Shown one piece after another: positions 41,343 through 53,066 of a stretch of 64,000 nucleotides of DNA. Position 1 is the first letter of the stretch; the number at the start of each line of letters is the position of its first letter. The notes below the pieces were generated by a model. The model saw nothing but the letters and a program-made list of their open reading frames with translations. It was not told the origin of the DNA and searched no databases. The stretch comes from Methylobacterium sp. Leaf465 (GTDB lineage Bacteria > Pseudomonadota > Alphaproteobacteria > Rhizobiales > Beijerinckiaceae), in contig NZ_LMRA01000003.1 in the NCBI RefSeq assembly GCF_001424705.1, positions 1-64,000 on the forward strand, written 5' to 3'. The position numbers were made by a program, and so were the translations under genes.

Positions 41343-42611
41343 CTAAAGATCGGCCGGAACCTCGTCGGGGCTCGGCGCCCCGGCGAGGTCGCGCCAGAGC
41401 CGGTCCGCCGGTCGAACATCGCCGAGGACGTGAGCCGCCGCGCTGGTGAGGGCCCGGTCGGGCCCGGGCTGGCGCAGGTAGGTCGCCAGGTCCCGCGCCA
41501 GGCGCTCCAGGGGATGCGGACGGAGGAAGCCCGCCAGTCCCACGGAGCGATGGGCCCGCTCCAGCACGTCGAGGCCGGCCCGCTCCACCGCGAGGCGGGT
41601 GAGGTTGACGTAGGCGATCACCCGGTCCGGCTCCGCCTCGGGGTCGGCGGCGAGGCGGGCGGCCTGGGCCACGAAGAGGCGGGCGCTCTCCACCGCGATC
41701 GCGGCCTCGCCGAGGCGGGCCGCCTGATGCGGGTCGCCGCCGCGTCCGGTGGACCGCAGATGCCCCCGCAGGACGTCGAACACCGCCTCGATGCCGCCGA
41801 GTTGCACCGCGGCGAAGCGCCAGGCGCCGCCGGAGAAGTGCGGCTCCGCGAAGTAGTCGTCCGGGTCACCGATGAAGCAACCGGGGCCGGCGGGCAGGCC
41901 GGTGAAGTCGAGGAGGCCGGAGGTCGAGGCCCGCATGCCCTGCGCCTGCCAGCCGGACAGGTCGGCCCGGGTCCCGGCCTCGAGATCGGCGACCAGCATC
42001 TGCTGGCGGCCGTCGGGTCGGCGCGCCGTGACCAGGGGGCGGGTGACCGAGCCGGCTCCGGAGGCGAAGGATTTGACCCCCCTCAGCATCCAGGCATCCC
42101 CGGCGGGTGCGAGGCCGCCGGCGTTCTCCAGGCTGAGGCCGCCTGTGTTCTCGAGGCTGAGGCCGCCGACTTTCTCGAGGCTGAGGCCGCCGGCCTGGGG
42201 CTGGGTATTCCACACGCCGAACAGGTGTCCGGCACGGACATCCCCGGCCAGTCGCTCGATCACCGCCGGCGCCGCATAGCGCAGGACCAGGGAGAGGGCG
42301 TTGACGTGCCCTTCGTAGAGGCGACCCAGGGCGAGACTGCCCCGCCCGATCTGCGCGAGGACATCGGCGAGAACCGGCGCCATCGCGGGGGCATCGAGGC
42401 CGGCACCGCCCAGGGCCACGGGCAGCGGCGCGGCGAGCAGCCCGGCCCGATGCGCGTGGGCGATATCCTCGGCCGGAAACCCGCCGTCCCGGTCGAGGGC
42501 ATCGGCGCGTTCGCCCGCGCGGTCCGCGACCGCGCGGGCCGCGGCCTGGATGCGGGCGGCGTGGGTCTCCGAACAATCCTGAAGATGCCGATGCGGTGGA
42601 ATGAAGTTCAT
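41343..42611 (-). CDS. Acyl-CoA dehydrogenase-like flavoprotein with internal 8-residue repeats
   Basis: 422 aa from ATG 42611 (MNFIPPHRHLQD). It has the acyl-CoA dehydrogenase layout: N-terminal helical part (IAHAHRAGLLAAPLPVALGG), a beta domain with GVKSFASGAGSVTRPLVTAR, and a C-terminal helical part (LGEAAIAVESARLFVAQAAR, AHRSVGLAGFLRPHPLERLA). Between residues about 142 and 165 it carries three copies of GGLSLE[KN]x, which other family members would not need. It starts a four-gene operon with a methyltransferase, cytochrome b and a molybdenum protein. As I recall, such dehydrogenases often neighbour PIG-L deacetylase and glycosyltransferase genes, which are absent here. Confidence 0.82.
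   Translation of the reverse strand: MNFIPPHRHLQDCSETHAARIQAAARAVADRAGERADALDRDGGFPAEDIAHAHRAGLLAAPLPVALGGAGLDAPAMAPVLADVLAQIGRGSLALGRLYEGHVNALSLVLRYAAPAVIERLAGDVRAGHLFGVWNTQPQAGGLSLEKVGGLSLENTGGLSLENAGGLAPAGDAWMLRGVKSFASGAGSVTRPLVTARRPDGRQQMLVADLEAGTRADLSGWQAQGMRASTSGLLDFTGLPAGPGCFIGDPDDYFAEPHFSGGAWRFAAVQLGGIEAVFDVLRGHLRSTGRGGDPHQAARLGEAAIAVESARLFVAQAARLAADPEAEPDRVIAYVNLTRLAVERAGLDVLERAHRSVGLAGFLRPHPLERLARDLATYLRQPGPDRALTSAAAHVLGDVRPADRLWRDLAGAPSPDEVPADL
42115..42186 (-). repeat. Three 24-bp tandem repeats in the acyl-CoA dehydrogenase gene
   Basis: Units at 42115-42138, 42139-42162 and 42163-42186 differ at only a few bases and encode GGLSLENA, GGLSLENT and GGLSLEKV on the minus strand. 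The unit length is a multiple of three, so changes in copy number keep the frame. Likely a recent slippage expansion in a surface loop. Confidence 0.9.
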
Positions 42612-42625
42612 CTCCAGCACATGGA

Positions 42626-42898
42626 TCACGCCTGCGCGATCTCCAGTCGGTGTTTGCACACAGACGGCCGATTTTTCCCGCGTCGAAGGGCGCTGGCGTC
42701 CCCGGATCGATCCACCGCGGACATCCGTGCCCGCTCGCCGCGGCCGGCCCGCAGGTCGGTCAGCAGGGCCCGCAGGGTCCAGCCCACCGTGACCAGGGTG
42801 AAGGCGCCGATGGCCACCGGTAGGGCCGCTCCTCCGGCATCTGGACGGTCTCGACATCCACGGTCCGGGTTTTCGAAGACCGTCGCGCCTCGTCGCAT
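42626..42898 (-). CDS. Possible small single-span membrane protein, 90 aa
   Basis: ATG 42898 starts a frame with one hydrophobic segment (VAIGAFTLVTVGWTLRALL) flanked by charged residues and a basic C-terminus. Third codon positions become strongly GC-rich from the hydrophobic segment on, which supports coding in at least that part. No ribosome site is clear and I recognise no family. It lies just upstream of the acyl-CoA dehydrogenase start on the same strand. It could be a shadow; treat it as tentative. Confidence 0.35.
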   Translation of the reverse strand: MRRGATVFENPDRGCRDRPDAGGAALPVAIGAFTLVTVGWTLRALLTDLRAGRGERARMSAVDRSGDASALRRGKNRPSVCKHRLEIAQA

Positions 42899-43237
42899 TC
42901 CGCGACGAAAACCATGAGGATGGTCTCGAAGACGCGCCTCGGGCCCGGAGCCGCGCAGGCCCGCCCGGCGAAACGCCGCCCTGCATCGCTCCGTGTCCGG
43001 CTGGTGCGGCCGCACACGGGGGGGCGGACCCGCCGTCGAGGCCGGCGGGTCACGCCGACCGGAATCGCGGGGCGTGCGATCGTACTGGGGAGAGAGGATA
43101 TTGCTTGGGCGAGCGCCGCAGAGCAAGCTTCCCCCGGACACGGGTCGAGCGGCCCGGGCTGTTTCGTTAAAGGTCCGGCGGCACACCCTCCGGTAAAGGA
43201 AGGCCTCCGCGAGGCGTGTTGAATCAAGGCTGCTCTG
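42899..43237. other. Divergent intergenic region
   Basis: About 340 bases before the HD-GYP regulator gene. It shows a short inverted repeat (ACCAT/ATGGT near 42913-42926) and otherwise no gene with family motifs. It probably includes the promoter of the regulator gene. Confidence 0.4.
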
Positions 43238-44245
43238 ATGTTCGTCCTCATCCTGGATGATGCGCCCCTCAACAACATGCTGATGGTGGAGGCCCTTCGC
43301 GACCTGCCCGGCGGCACGGCCCGTGATTTCCTCCAGCCCGCCGATGCCCTGGCGTTCGTCCGCGAGAATCCGGCCGCGATCGGCGTTGCCATCTCCGACT
43401 TCGAGATGCCGGGCATGAACGGCATCGAGTTCATCCGCGCCGCCCGCGACATCCCGGGCTTCGAGCACGTGCCGGTGATCATGGTGACGAGCCTGGACCA
43501 GCGCGCCTTGCGCCGGGACGCTCTGGCCGCCGGCGCTACCGATTTCCTCGCCAAGCCCTTCGATCCGGTCGAAGTGCGCGCCCGTGTCTCGAATCTGCTG
43601 GCCCTCAACCAGGCGCGCCTGGCGCAGATCGACCGCGCAGCCTGGCTCGATCGCGAGGTGAAGGCCGCCACCGCCCTCATCGTCGCCCGCGAGCGTGAGA
43701 TCATCAGCCTGCTGATGAAGGCCGTCGAACATCGCGACTCGGAGACCGGCAACCACGTGGCGCGGGTCGCCGAATATGTGGCCCGGATCGCCGAGGGATT
43801 GGGCCTTGCCGCGGAGGACGTGGAACAGCTCAGCCTGGCCTCCACCATGCACGATATCGGCAAGCTCAGCGTTCCGGATTCCATCCTGCTGAAACCCGGA
43901 CGCCTGTCCGCGGACGAGCGCCGGACGATGGAGGCGCATGCCGAGCGCGGTCGTCGCATCCTCGAAGGCAGCGACTCGCGCCTGGTCCGCCTCGCGGCGG
44001 AGATTGCGGCCACTCATCACGAGCGCTGGGACGGCGGCGGCTATCCGGCCGGCCTCCGCGGGGAGGCCATTCCCCTGTCGGGACGGATCGTGGCCGTGGC
44101 GGACGTCTACGATGCCCTGACCTCCGATCGGCCGTACAAGACGGCGTGGTCGCACGCGGAGGCGTTGGCCCATCTCCAGGCTGAGGCCGGGCGTCATTTC
44201 GATCCGGCCTGCGTGGAAGCCTTCCTGAAATCTCGTACGCGCTGA
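43238..44245 (+). CDS. Response regulator with HD-GYP phosphodiesterase domain
   Basis: 335 aa. Receiver domain 1-125 with phospho-acceptor Asp54 (VAISDFEMPGMNGIEF) and conserved Lys (DFLAKPFDP, near 104). HD-GYP domain about 155-335: EHRDSETGNHVARVAEYVAR, the metal HD in STMHDIGKLSVPD near 204, THHERWDGGGYPAGLRGEAI containing the GYP triad, and VADVYDALTSDRPYK. HD-GYP enzymes hydrolyse c-di-GMP. Both domains look complete. It stands alone; the partner kinase may be the hybrid kinase at 47623, but that is a guess. Confidence 0.95.
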   Translation: MFVLILDDAPLNNMLMVEALRDLPGGTARDFLQPADALAFVRENPAAIGVAISDFEMPGMNGIEFIRAARDIPGFEHVPVIMVTSLDQRALRRDALAAGATDFLAKPFDPVEVRARVSNLLALNQARLAQIDRAAWLDREVKAATALIVAREREIISLLMKAVEHRDSETGNHVARVAEYVARIAEGLGLAAEDVEQLSLASTMHDIGKLSVPDSILLKPGRLSADERRTMEAHAERGRRILEGSDSRLVRLAAEIAATHHERWDGGGYPAGLRGEAIPLSGRIVAVADVYDALTSDRPYKTAWSHAEALAHLQAEAGRHFDPACVEAFLKSRTR

Positions 44246-44397
44246 ACCGGACAGGTCGTGGCGCGGCGCCGACCTTCAGGAAGACTCCGGGATTCTACTC
44301 CGTGACCTTAACCTTGATCCCGTCTTCGGCTGAACACGGTGATTTTTCCGGGACGGTTTCAGGAGGTCGGTAACCCGTCCCTTGTAAGCGTAGCAGC

Positions 44398-45783
44398 ATG
44401 ACTCCCCTCCACACCGCCCAGCTTGCTGCCGGTTTCCGCACGGACCAACGTGGCGGCGTCCTCGTTCTGGTCGCCCTCCTGTTTCCGATCCTGACCGGCC
44501 TGAGCGCCGTGGCGATCGATTACGCCTCCCTGGTCAAGCGGCGGGCCGAGCTCCAGCGTGCCGCCGACAGCGGCAGCATCGCGGGCGTCAACTAGTTCAA
44601 GCTCGCCAATGCCGACGACGCGGCGGCGCTCCGCACCGCCAAGGCCATGGCCCTGGCCCAGGCCCGCAGCGGCAACGCGGCGCCCCCGGCCGTGACGGCG
44701 GAGGTGCTCAACAACCATTCCGGTGTCCGCCTCACGCTCACCGAGCAGGTCGCCCTGTCCTTCGGCAAGCTCCTCAACACCCCGAGCCTGGAGGTGAGCG
44801 TCACCTCGACGGCGAAGCTCGCCGGCACCACGCGGCTGTGCCTGCTCGCCCTCGATCGTCAGGCGATGGGCGCCTTCCACCTGGAGAGCGCGGCCCGCAT
44901 CACCGCCACCGACTGCTCGCTCTACTCGAACTCCGCCAACCCGGAGGGCATCCAGGGCGAGAACGCGGCGGTGGCCACCGCCCTCTCCACCTGCTCGGCC
45001 GGGGGCTATTCCGGGTCGGGCGCCAACTTCACGCCGCCGCCGGCCACCGGGTGCCCCGCCCTGCGCGATCCCCTGATCGACCGGCAGGGCCCGACGCCGG
45101 GCTCCTGCGTCAGCCTCGGGTTCTTCGTCGATCCGAAGAAATTCGTCGACGGCATCGACGACCCGACCTACGGCGTCAACGTCGTGAGCGGGATCGTCAC
45201 CCTGCAGCCCGGCACCTATTGCGGCGGCCTGCACCTCACCAAGGGCGCGACCGTAACGCTGCAGCCCGGGATCTACATCCTCAAGGACGGCCCCCTCGTC
45301 GTCGACAAGGGCGCCAGCCTGAGCGGCGTCAACACGGGCTTCTACTTCACCGGGGTGCGCGGCGGCCTGCTCTTCGATGAGAAGAGCGTCGTCAGCCTCA
45401 CCGCGCCGAAGGACGGCCTCCTGGCGGGGCTGCTGTTCTTCGAGGACCGCAACGCGACCATTCCGGCCACCCTGCCCCCGCCCCTCAGCGGCAAGGGCAA
45501 GCCCAAGCCCGCGCCCGGCGGGTTCGTCGCCCTGCGCGAGTACCGCATCATCAGCGACAACGCCCGCACGCTCCTGGGGACCATCTACCTGCCCCTCGGA
45601 CGCCTGATCATCGATTCCAAGAAGCCGGTGGCCGACCAGTCGGCCTACACGGTGATCATCGCCCGCACGATCAATCTCTATGACGGCCCGAACCTGATGC
45701 TGAACGCCCGCTACGGCAGCACCGACGTGCCCGTGCCGGCCGGCGTCGGACCGAGCTCGGCCGACACGCAGCTCACGCAGTAG
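44398..45783 (+). pseudogene. TadG-like pilus assembly gene split by an in-frame TAG
   Basis: The frame starts MTPLHTAQLAAGFRTDQRGG and has the TadE/TadG N-terminal segment LVLVALLFPILTGLSAVAID followed by YASLVKRRAELQRAADSGS. A TAG at 44593-44595 (codon 66) stops it; the same frame then continues without a stop to 45783, giving 461 residues if read through. The downstream part (FKLANADDAAALRTAKAMAL, then a long secreted-type domain with four or more Cys) is normal coding sequence. A single GAG or CAG to TAG change explains it. It could be a true pseudogene, a read-through gene or a sequence error. A new start at ATG 44647 would lack the membrane anchor. Confidence 0.8.
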
Positions 45784-45827
45784 GTCGAGCGCCATCGGCT
45801 CCCGACCCCCGGCTCCTGCGCTCGACC
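45783..45827. terminator. 9-bp hairpin between convergent Tad genes
   Basis: GGTCGAGCG at 45783-45791 pairs perfectly with CGCTCGACC at 45819-45827 across 27 bases. The left arm begins at the last base of the TadG-like stop codon, and the minus-strand TadE-like gene ends 12 bases after the right arm. Position suggests a bidirectional terminator; no T run is present. Confidence 0.5.
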
Positions 45828-45838
45828 GGGCCGGCCGC

Positions 45839-46486
45839 TCAGCGCGGCGGGCAGGAGGCGCCGTTGCCCAGGACGACCTCGGGGCTCATGCTCGCGTAGC
45901 GCCGTCCGTACCGGACCGGCCATAGGGTCCTGCGGGTGATGACGAAGCCCGGGCCGCCATCGCTGAACAGGGAGGAGCCGGTCACCGGCCTGTAGGGGAC
46001 GCTGATCTCCACGAGCAGCAGGCGCGTCCCCTTCGGCTGCAGGCTGTCGGCGACGGCGACGGGGGCCGGCGCCCCGGCGGTGCGGACCGGCGATCCCGCC
46101 GCGGCCACGCTGGAACAGATCTGCAGCGGGCCCGTCTCGGTGTCGCCCACCACCCCGACCGCGCTCACCGTCATCTGCAGCCCGGTGCCATCGAAGGGAG
46201 CGAGCACGATGGGTCCCACCTGGAACACGTCGTTCACCTCATCCGCCGTCGGCATCGTGCGCTGGGAGAGCGTGTCGCCGATGGTGCGGGACAGGATGTC
46301 GACCTTGCGCACGTTGCGCATCACGCTCGTGATCTCCACGGTCCCGAAGTAGATGAGCAGCAGCACCGGGACGATCAGGGCGAATTCGACGATCGCGACG
46401 CCGTCCTCGGCCCGCGCGAAGCCCGCGGCGGCTCGCACACCCATCGGACGGATCGCGATCGCGGAGCGGAGGCGCGTGGCCAGCAT
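45839..46486 (-). CDS. TadE-like pseudopilin
   Basis: 215 aa. After a basic N-terminus come the TadE signature and membrane segment FARAEDGVAIVEFALIVPVL-LLIYFGTVEI, with the Glu of VEFAL typical of the prepilin-like processing region. The remainder is an extracytoplasmic domain with two Cys. It works with the other Tad minor pseudopilins in assembling a Flp-type adhesive pilus. Its start is four bases from the end of the next TadE-like gene upstream, so the two form an operon. The TadG-like gene converges on it. Confidence 0.85.
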   Translation of the reverse strand: MLATRLRSAIAIRPMGVRAAAGFARAEDGVAIVEFALIVPVLLLIYFGTVEITSVMRNVRKVDILSRTIGDTLSQRTMPTADEVNDVFQVGPIVLAPFDGTGLQMTVSAVGVVGDTETGPLQICSSVAAAGSPVRTAGAPAPVAVADSLQPKGTRLLLVEISVPYRPVTGSSLFSDGGPGFVITRRTLWPVRYGRRYASMSPEVVLGNGASCPPR

Positions 46487-46489
46487 GGC

Positions 46490-47269
46490 TCAACAGCCGC
46501 TGCCGCCGGTGGAATTACCCTCCAGCTGCAGCACGGACGTGGCGTTGATGAGCCAGCTTCCGTCCTGAAACTGGGTCTTCACGACGCCGAACTTCTGGAA
46601 CGTGTGCTGCGCGAAGGCGGCCTGGACCACCACCACGCTGCCCTTCGTGAGACAGCCGTGCTGGGTGCCGAAATTCGCCCGCCAGGTTCCCGAGGCGGGG
46701 TCGATGGGGCTGGTCCGGTCGATCCGGGTGAAGCTGTCGTAGACTCCGATGTCGATCTTCAGGTTCTCGCAGCGGACGAACGGATTGACCTGGCGGCAGA
46801 CCTCGCTGCGCACGGCGTCGAGGAGCGAGGTCGCCGAGGCGCCGGACTGGACGTAGAACTGGCGCATCGAGGCATCGAGGCCGTTGTCCAGCGCGGACGT
46901 GACCCAGAACACCAGCGCGTTCTCGAGGACGAAGAAGATCAGGATGCAGAGCGGAAACAGGACCAGGGCGAATTCGACCGCCATGGCGCCCGACTGATCC
47001 TGCCCGAACCGCTGCGGACCGGATCGTGCCGGGACGATGCGCAGGCGCCTCCCGCCTCCGTCGCCGGGTGAGCGGCCGGGACCCGCGACGACGCGATCGG
47101 GACTTGGGAGCTCGGGACTTGCGAACTCGGGATTTGCGAGCTCGGGATTTGCGAGCTCAGGACTCGCGGGCTCAGGACTCGCGCGATCAGGACCTGCGAG
47201 TTCGACATTTGCGAGTTCGGAATTTGCAGGTTCGGGTTTCGCGGGATCGCACATGGGGAGGGGCGGCAT
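46490..47269 (-). CDS. TadE-like pseudopilin with a pentapeptide-repeat N-terminal extension
   Basis: 259 aa from ATG 47269. The TadE part starts near residue 92 (FGQDQSGAMAVEFALVLFPL, then CILIFFVLENALVFWV) and continues as an extracytoplasmic domain with several Cys (VRCENLKIDIGVYD, TQHGCLTKGS, and a final Cys). The first 60 residues are unusual: ten degenerate pentapeptides of consensus E-L-A-[NS]-P, encoded by a 15-bp tandem repeat. I found no internal start codon with a ribosome site that would exclude the repeats, so they are probably translated, but a later start cannot be ruled out. It is followed by a second TadE-like gene. Confidence 0.8.
   Translation of the reverse strand: MPPLPMCDPAKPEPANSELANVELAGPDRASPEPASPELANPELANPEFASPELPSPDRVVAGPGRSPGDGGGRRLRIVPARSGPQRFGQDQSGAMAVEFALVLFPLCILIFFVLENALVFWVTSALDNGLDASMRQFYVQSGASATSLLDAVRSEVCRQVNPFVRCENLKIDIGVYDSFTRIDRTSPIDPASGTWRANFGTQHGCLTKGSVVVVQAAFAQHTFQKFGVVKTQFQDGSWLINATSVLQLEGNSTGGSGC
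47100..47249 (-). repeat. Ten 15-bp tandem repeats (coding minisatellite)
   Basis: Ten degenerate copies of a 15-base unit (plus strand consensus GGATTTGCGAGCTCG) run head to tail. On the minus strand they encode DPAKP, EPANS, ELANV, ELAGP, DRASP, EPASP, ELANP, ELANP, EFASP and ELPSP in the TadE-like gene. The central copies are most alike, as expected of slippage expansion with older, diverged edges. Confidence 0.92.
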
Positions 47270-47622
47270 ACGGATCGGGCGGCCGATCGGAACGCGTTCG
47301 AGGGGGCGTCGGCAGCCCTGCCCTGGTCTAGCGCCGAGCCCTTAAGATTCCGGCAAGCCAGCCTAAAAGGTTTCCCGCCCTGAATGCATCGACGCATTCG
47401 CCGCCGCACCACCGGGAGTTTGTGAGGGATCGTCTCTCCCGATGACCGAATCCGGAAGCAGAGGTTCAGCGCCTGAGCGCTGCTGGACTTTCGGTGCTCG
47501 CACTGGTTGCGGATGGGGTTGGCCGAATTCGTGCCTCTGGGCCCGTTCCGGCCGTGACGCGACTGTGCGCTCGGTGGACGATTAAGACCCTTCCAACCAA
47601 CAGCCGGTACGCTGGCGCGACC
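47270..47622. other. Divergent promoter region between Tad genes and hybrid kinase
   Basis: About 350 bases. From roughly 47340 to 47480 it is less GC-rich than its surroundings, in keeping with promoters for both genes. A frame opens at 47494 ahead of the kinase, but the signal-like region of the kinase starts later. No clear operator or hairpin seen. Confidence 0.45.
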
Positions 47623-50481
<2,859 letters not shown>

Positions 50482-50646
50482 GGGACCCCGCCCCCGGAGC
50501 GGACGATGTCCGCGATGGGGTGCCGGCGGGTCCCATGCGTGCGGGGCCGGACACCCGGTGGACCCCGCGTCCCGGTCCGCGCTCCGGCGCACCGAATCGG
50601 GCGTCGGGGGGGCGTCGTCGAGGAGGGTGCGTGTCGGCGTCCCGCC

Positions 50647-51906
50647 TCAGCTCCACGCGTGGAAGGGCGGGTTCACCCCATTGAGCGCGTGGTTGCCGAC
50701 GATCGCGTATTTCCAGCGCACGGGGTCGTGGAGCGTGTGGGTGCGGGCGTTGCGCCAGTGCCGGTCGAGATTGTGCTCGGCCAGTGTCGCGCGGGTGCCG
50801 GCGAGCTCGAACAGGGTGTTGCTGGCGCCGAGCGCCACCTCGGTGGTGAGCACCTTGGCTTCCGCCACCGCGAGCTGCGCGGCCGCCACCGTCTCGGCAT
50901 CCGGCGCCGCCACGGCGGCGTCGAGGGCGAGGCCGGCCCGGTCGAGCAGCGCCTCTGCGGCGTGCAGGCGGATCGTGAGGTCGCCGACGATGCGGATGGT
51001 GTGGGGGTCGTCGGAGGCGCGCGCCAGGCCGCTGTCGACCTAGGGGCGCGACTTGGTGCGCACGAAGTCGATGGTCTCGGCGAGCGCCGCCCGGGCGATG
51101 CCCGCATCCACGGCCGCCTGGATGATCTGGAAGATCGCCCCGTCGGCGCTCGGCTGCGCGTAGCCCTTCCAGGCCGGCACCAGGTGGGTTTTCGGCACGC
51201 GCACGCCGTCGATTCGCACGGTGCCGCTCGCGGTGGTGCGCTGGCCGAAGCTCGACCAGTCGTCGATCACCGTGAGTCCCGGCGCGTTGCGCTCGGCAAT
51301 GGCGTACCAGGCCCGGCCCTCGCCATCGAGGGCCACGATGGGCACGAGGTGGGCCAGCAGCGCGCCGGTGGCGTAGAACTTGGTGCCGTGCACCACCACG
51401 TGGTCGCCATCCTCCACGAAGTGGGTCTCGAAGTCGGCGGCGCGCGGCGTGCCGATCTCCGAGAAGGCGTTGCCGAACCGGGTGCCGGCCAGGACGAGGC
51501 CGAACAGCAGGGCCTTCTGAGCCTCGTCCGAGACCGTGTCGATGGCCGCCACGATGCCGAGGTGGTTCTGGGCGATCTGCCCAATCGACGGGTCGGCGGC
51601 CGAGACGATGGCGATGACCTGCGCCAAGGTCCCGTAGGACAGCCCCGGCCCGCCATGGGCCCGCGGCACGTTGATGGACCACAGGCCGCTCTGCGAGAAC
51701 GCGTCGAGCTCGGCCAGGGGTCGGCGCCCCGTGCGGTCGCGCTCGGAGGCGCCGACCCGGAACGTCGCCGCCAGGGCGTGGGCGACGCGCAGGGCCTCGG
51801 CCGCGTCGCGGATGACGTGGGCCGGCGCGGCCGGGCGCTCGGGGCCGGGTGCCCCGGCGGGCCAGCGATCGGTGTCCCGCGGGGGCGGACTGACGGCGAT
51901 GTTCAT
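50647..51906 (-). pseudogene. sfnB: SfnB-type acyl-CoA dehydrogenase gene broken by an in-frame TAG
   Basis: The frame from ATG 51906 reads 288 residues of an SfnB/DszC-like flavoprotein (GLWSINVPRAHGGPGLSYGT, HLGIVAAIDTVSDEAQKALL, FYATGALLAHLVPIVALDGE, FVRTKSRP) and then meets TAG at 51040-51042. The same frame continues openly (VDSGLARASDDPHTIRIVGD and onward) to a stop at 50647, for 419 residues in all. Family members usually read SRPW at this spot, so TGG to TAG explains the break. The lost part is the C-terminal helical domain that binds flavin and makes the tetramer, so the product is probably inactive. The intact sfnG gene is directly upstream. Confidence 0.82.
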
Positions 51907-51950
51907 GGGGTGTCTCCGGATCAGGGGGCGCGTTCGGGGACCGGCTCGGC

Positions 51951-53066
51951 TCAGGCCGCCTGCGCCTGTTCGCGGCGCGCCGCCTCCAGGGCGCGGACGC
52001 GCGGAATGACGTGTTCGCCGAAATACGCGACCTCCTCCTGGAAGTGCAGGAAGGCCAGCAGGGCGAGGTCGACGCCGACCGCCTTCAGCGCCACGATGCG
52101 CTCGGCGATCTGATCCGGCGTGCCGATCAGATTGGTCTTGAAGCCGTCGTTGTACTGGACGAGGTCCGCGAAGCTCGATTTGGCCCAGTTGCCCTCGCCC
52201 TCCGGCGAGGCCTTGCCGGCGTTCTTCGCCTCGTGCCCGAAGGCCTTCACGGCGTCCGGGTCGGCCTGGTCGATGATCTCCTGGAGGACGGCGCGGGCCT
52301 CTTCCTCGGTGTCGCGGGCGATGACGAAGGCGTTGACGCCCACCTTCACCGCGTGGCCGTTGGCGCGCGCCTTGGCTTGGACGTCGTCGACCTGGGCCCG
52401 GATGCCCTCGGGCGTGTTGCCGTTGGTGAAGTACCAGTCCGAGACGCGGGCCGCCATGTCGCGCGCCGCCCGGGACGAGCCGCCCTGGAAGATCTCGGGC
52501 TGCGGATCGGCGGGTTTCGGCTTCAGGGTGTAGTCGCTGTAGCGGTAGAAATCGCCCCGGAAGGTGAAGTTGTCCTGGGTCCAGATTCCCCGCAGGGCAC
52601 GGATGAACTCCTCCGAGCGGCGGTAGCGCTCGTCATGGTCGAGCCATGGCTCGCCGATGGCGCGGAACTCGCCCGAGAACCAGCCCGAGACCACGTTGAT
52701 GGCGATGCGCCCCTCCGTGATCTGGCTGATGGTGGCGATCTGCTTGGCGGCGAGCGTCGGGTTCCAGGGCCCGGGCAGGAGGGCGGCGATCACCTTCAGC
52801 CGGGAGGTGGCCGCCAGCAGGGCGTGGCTGAAGGCGACGGATTCGTGCTGGTACTCGGCACCGTAGCCGGCCGTGAAGCGGATCTGCGTGAGGGCGTAGT
52901 CGAACCCGGCCTCCTCCGCGATCTGCGCGAGGCGTCGGTTATAGGGCGCGTCCCAGCTCGTGCGCTGGGCGATCTTGCTGATGACGAGGCCCCCCGAGAC
53001 GTTGGGCACCCAGTAGGCGAAGCGGATCGGCTCGCTGCCGTCGCGAGTTCCCGTTTGAAAGGCCAT
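51951..53066 (-). CDS. sfnG: SfnG, FMNH2-dependent dimethylsulfone monooxygenase
   Basis: 371 aa, luciferase-like monooxygenase related to SsuD. SfnG landmarks: RFAYWVPNVSGGLVISKIAQ, GFDYALTQIRFTAGYGAEYQ, EGRIAINVVSGWFSGEFRAI, GEPWLDHDERYRRSEEFIRA and EIFQGGSSRAARDMAARVSD. It oxidises dimethylsulfone to methanesulfinate, releasing sulfur usable through further steps. It precedes sfnB by 44 bases on the same strand. It appears intact although its partner is broken. An inverted repeat about 100 bases upstream may be regulatory. Confidence 0.9.
   Translation of the reverse strand: MAFQTGTRDGSEPIRFAYWVPNVSGGLVISKIAQRTSWDAPYNRRLAQIAEEAGFDYALTQIRFTAGYGAEYQHESVAFSHALLAATSRLKVIAALLPGPWNPTLAAKQIATISQITEGRIAINVVSGWFSGEFRAIGEPWLDHDERYRRSEEFIRALRGIWTQDNFTFRGDFYRYSDYTLKPKPADPQPEIFQGGSSRAARDMAARVSDWYFTNGNTPEGIRAQVDDVQAKARANGHAVKVGVNAFVIARDTEEEARAVLQEIIDQADPDAVKAFGHEAKNAGKASPEGEGNWAKSSFADLVQYNDGFKTNLIGTPDQIAERIVALKAVGVDLALLAFLHFQEEVAYFGEHVIPRVRALEAARREQAQAA

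Noticed and set aside
47100..47249. Pentapeptide-repeat (quadrilateral beta-helix) protein
   Set aside because: The unit E-L-A-[NS]-P does not place A-[DN]-L in the order needed for that fold, and Pro is present in nearly every unit. It is better read as a disordered slippage-derived segment.
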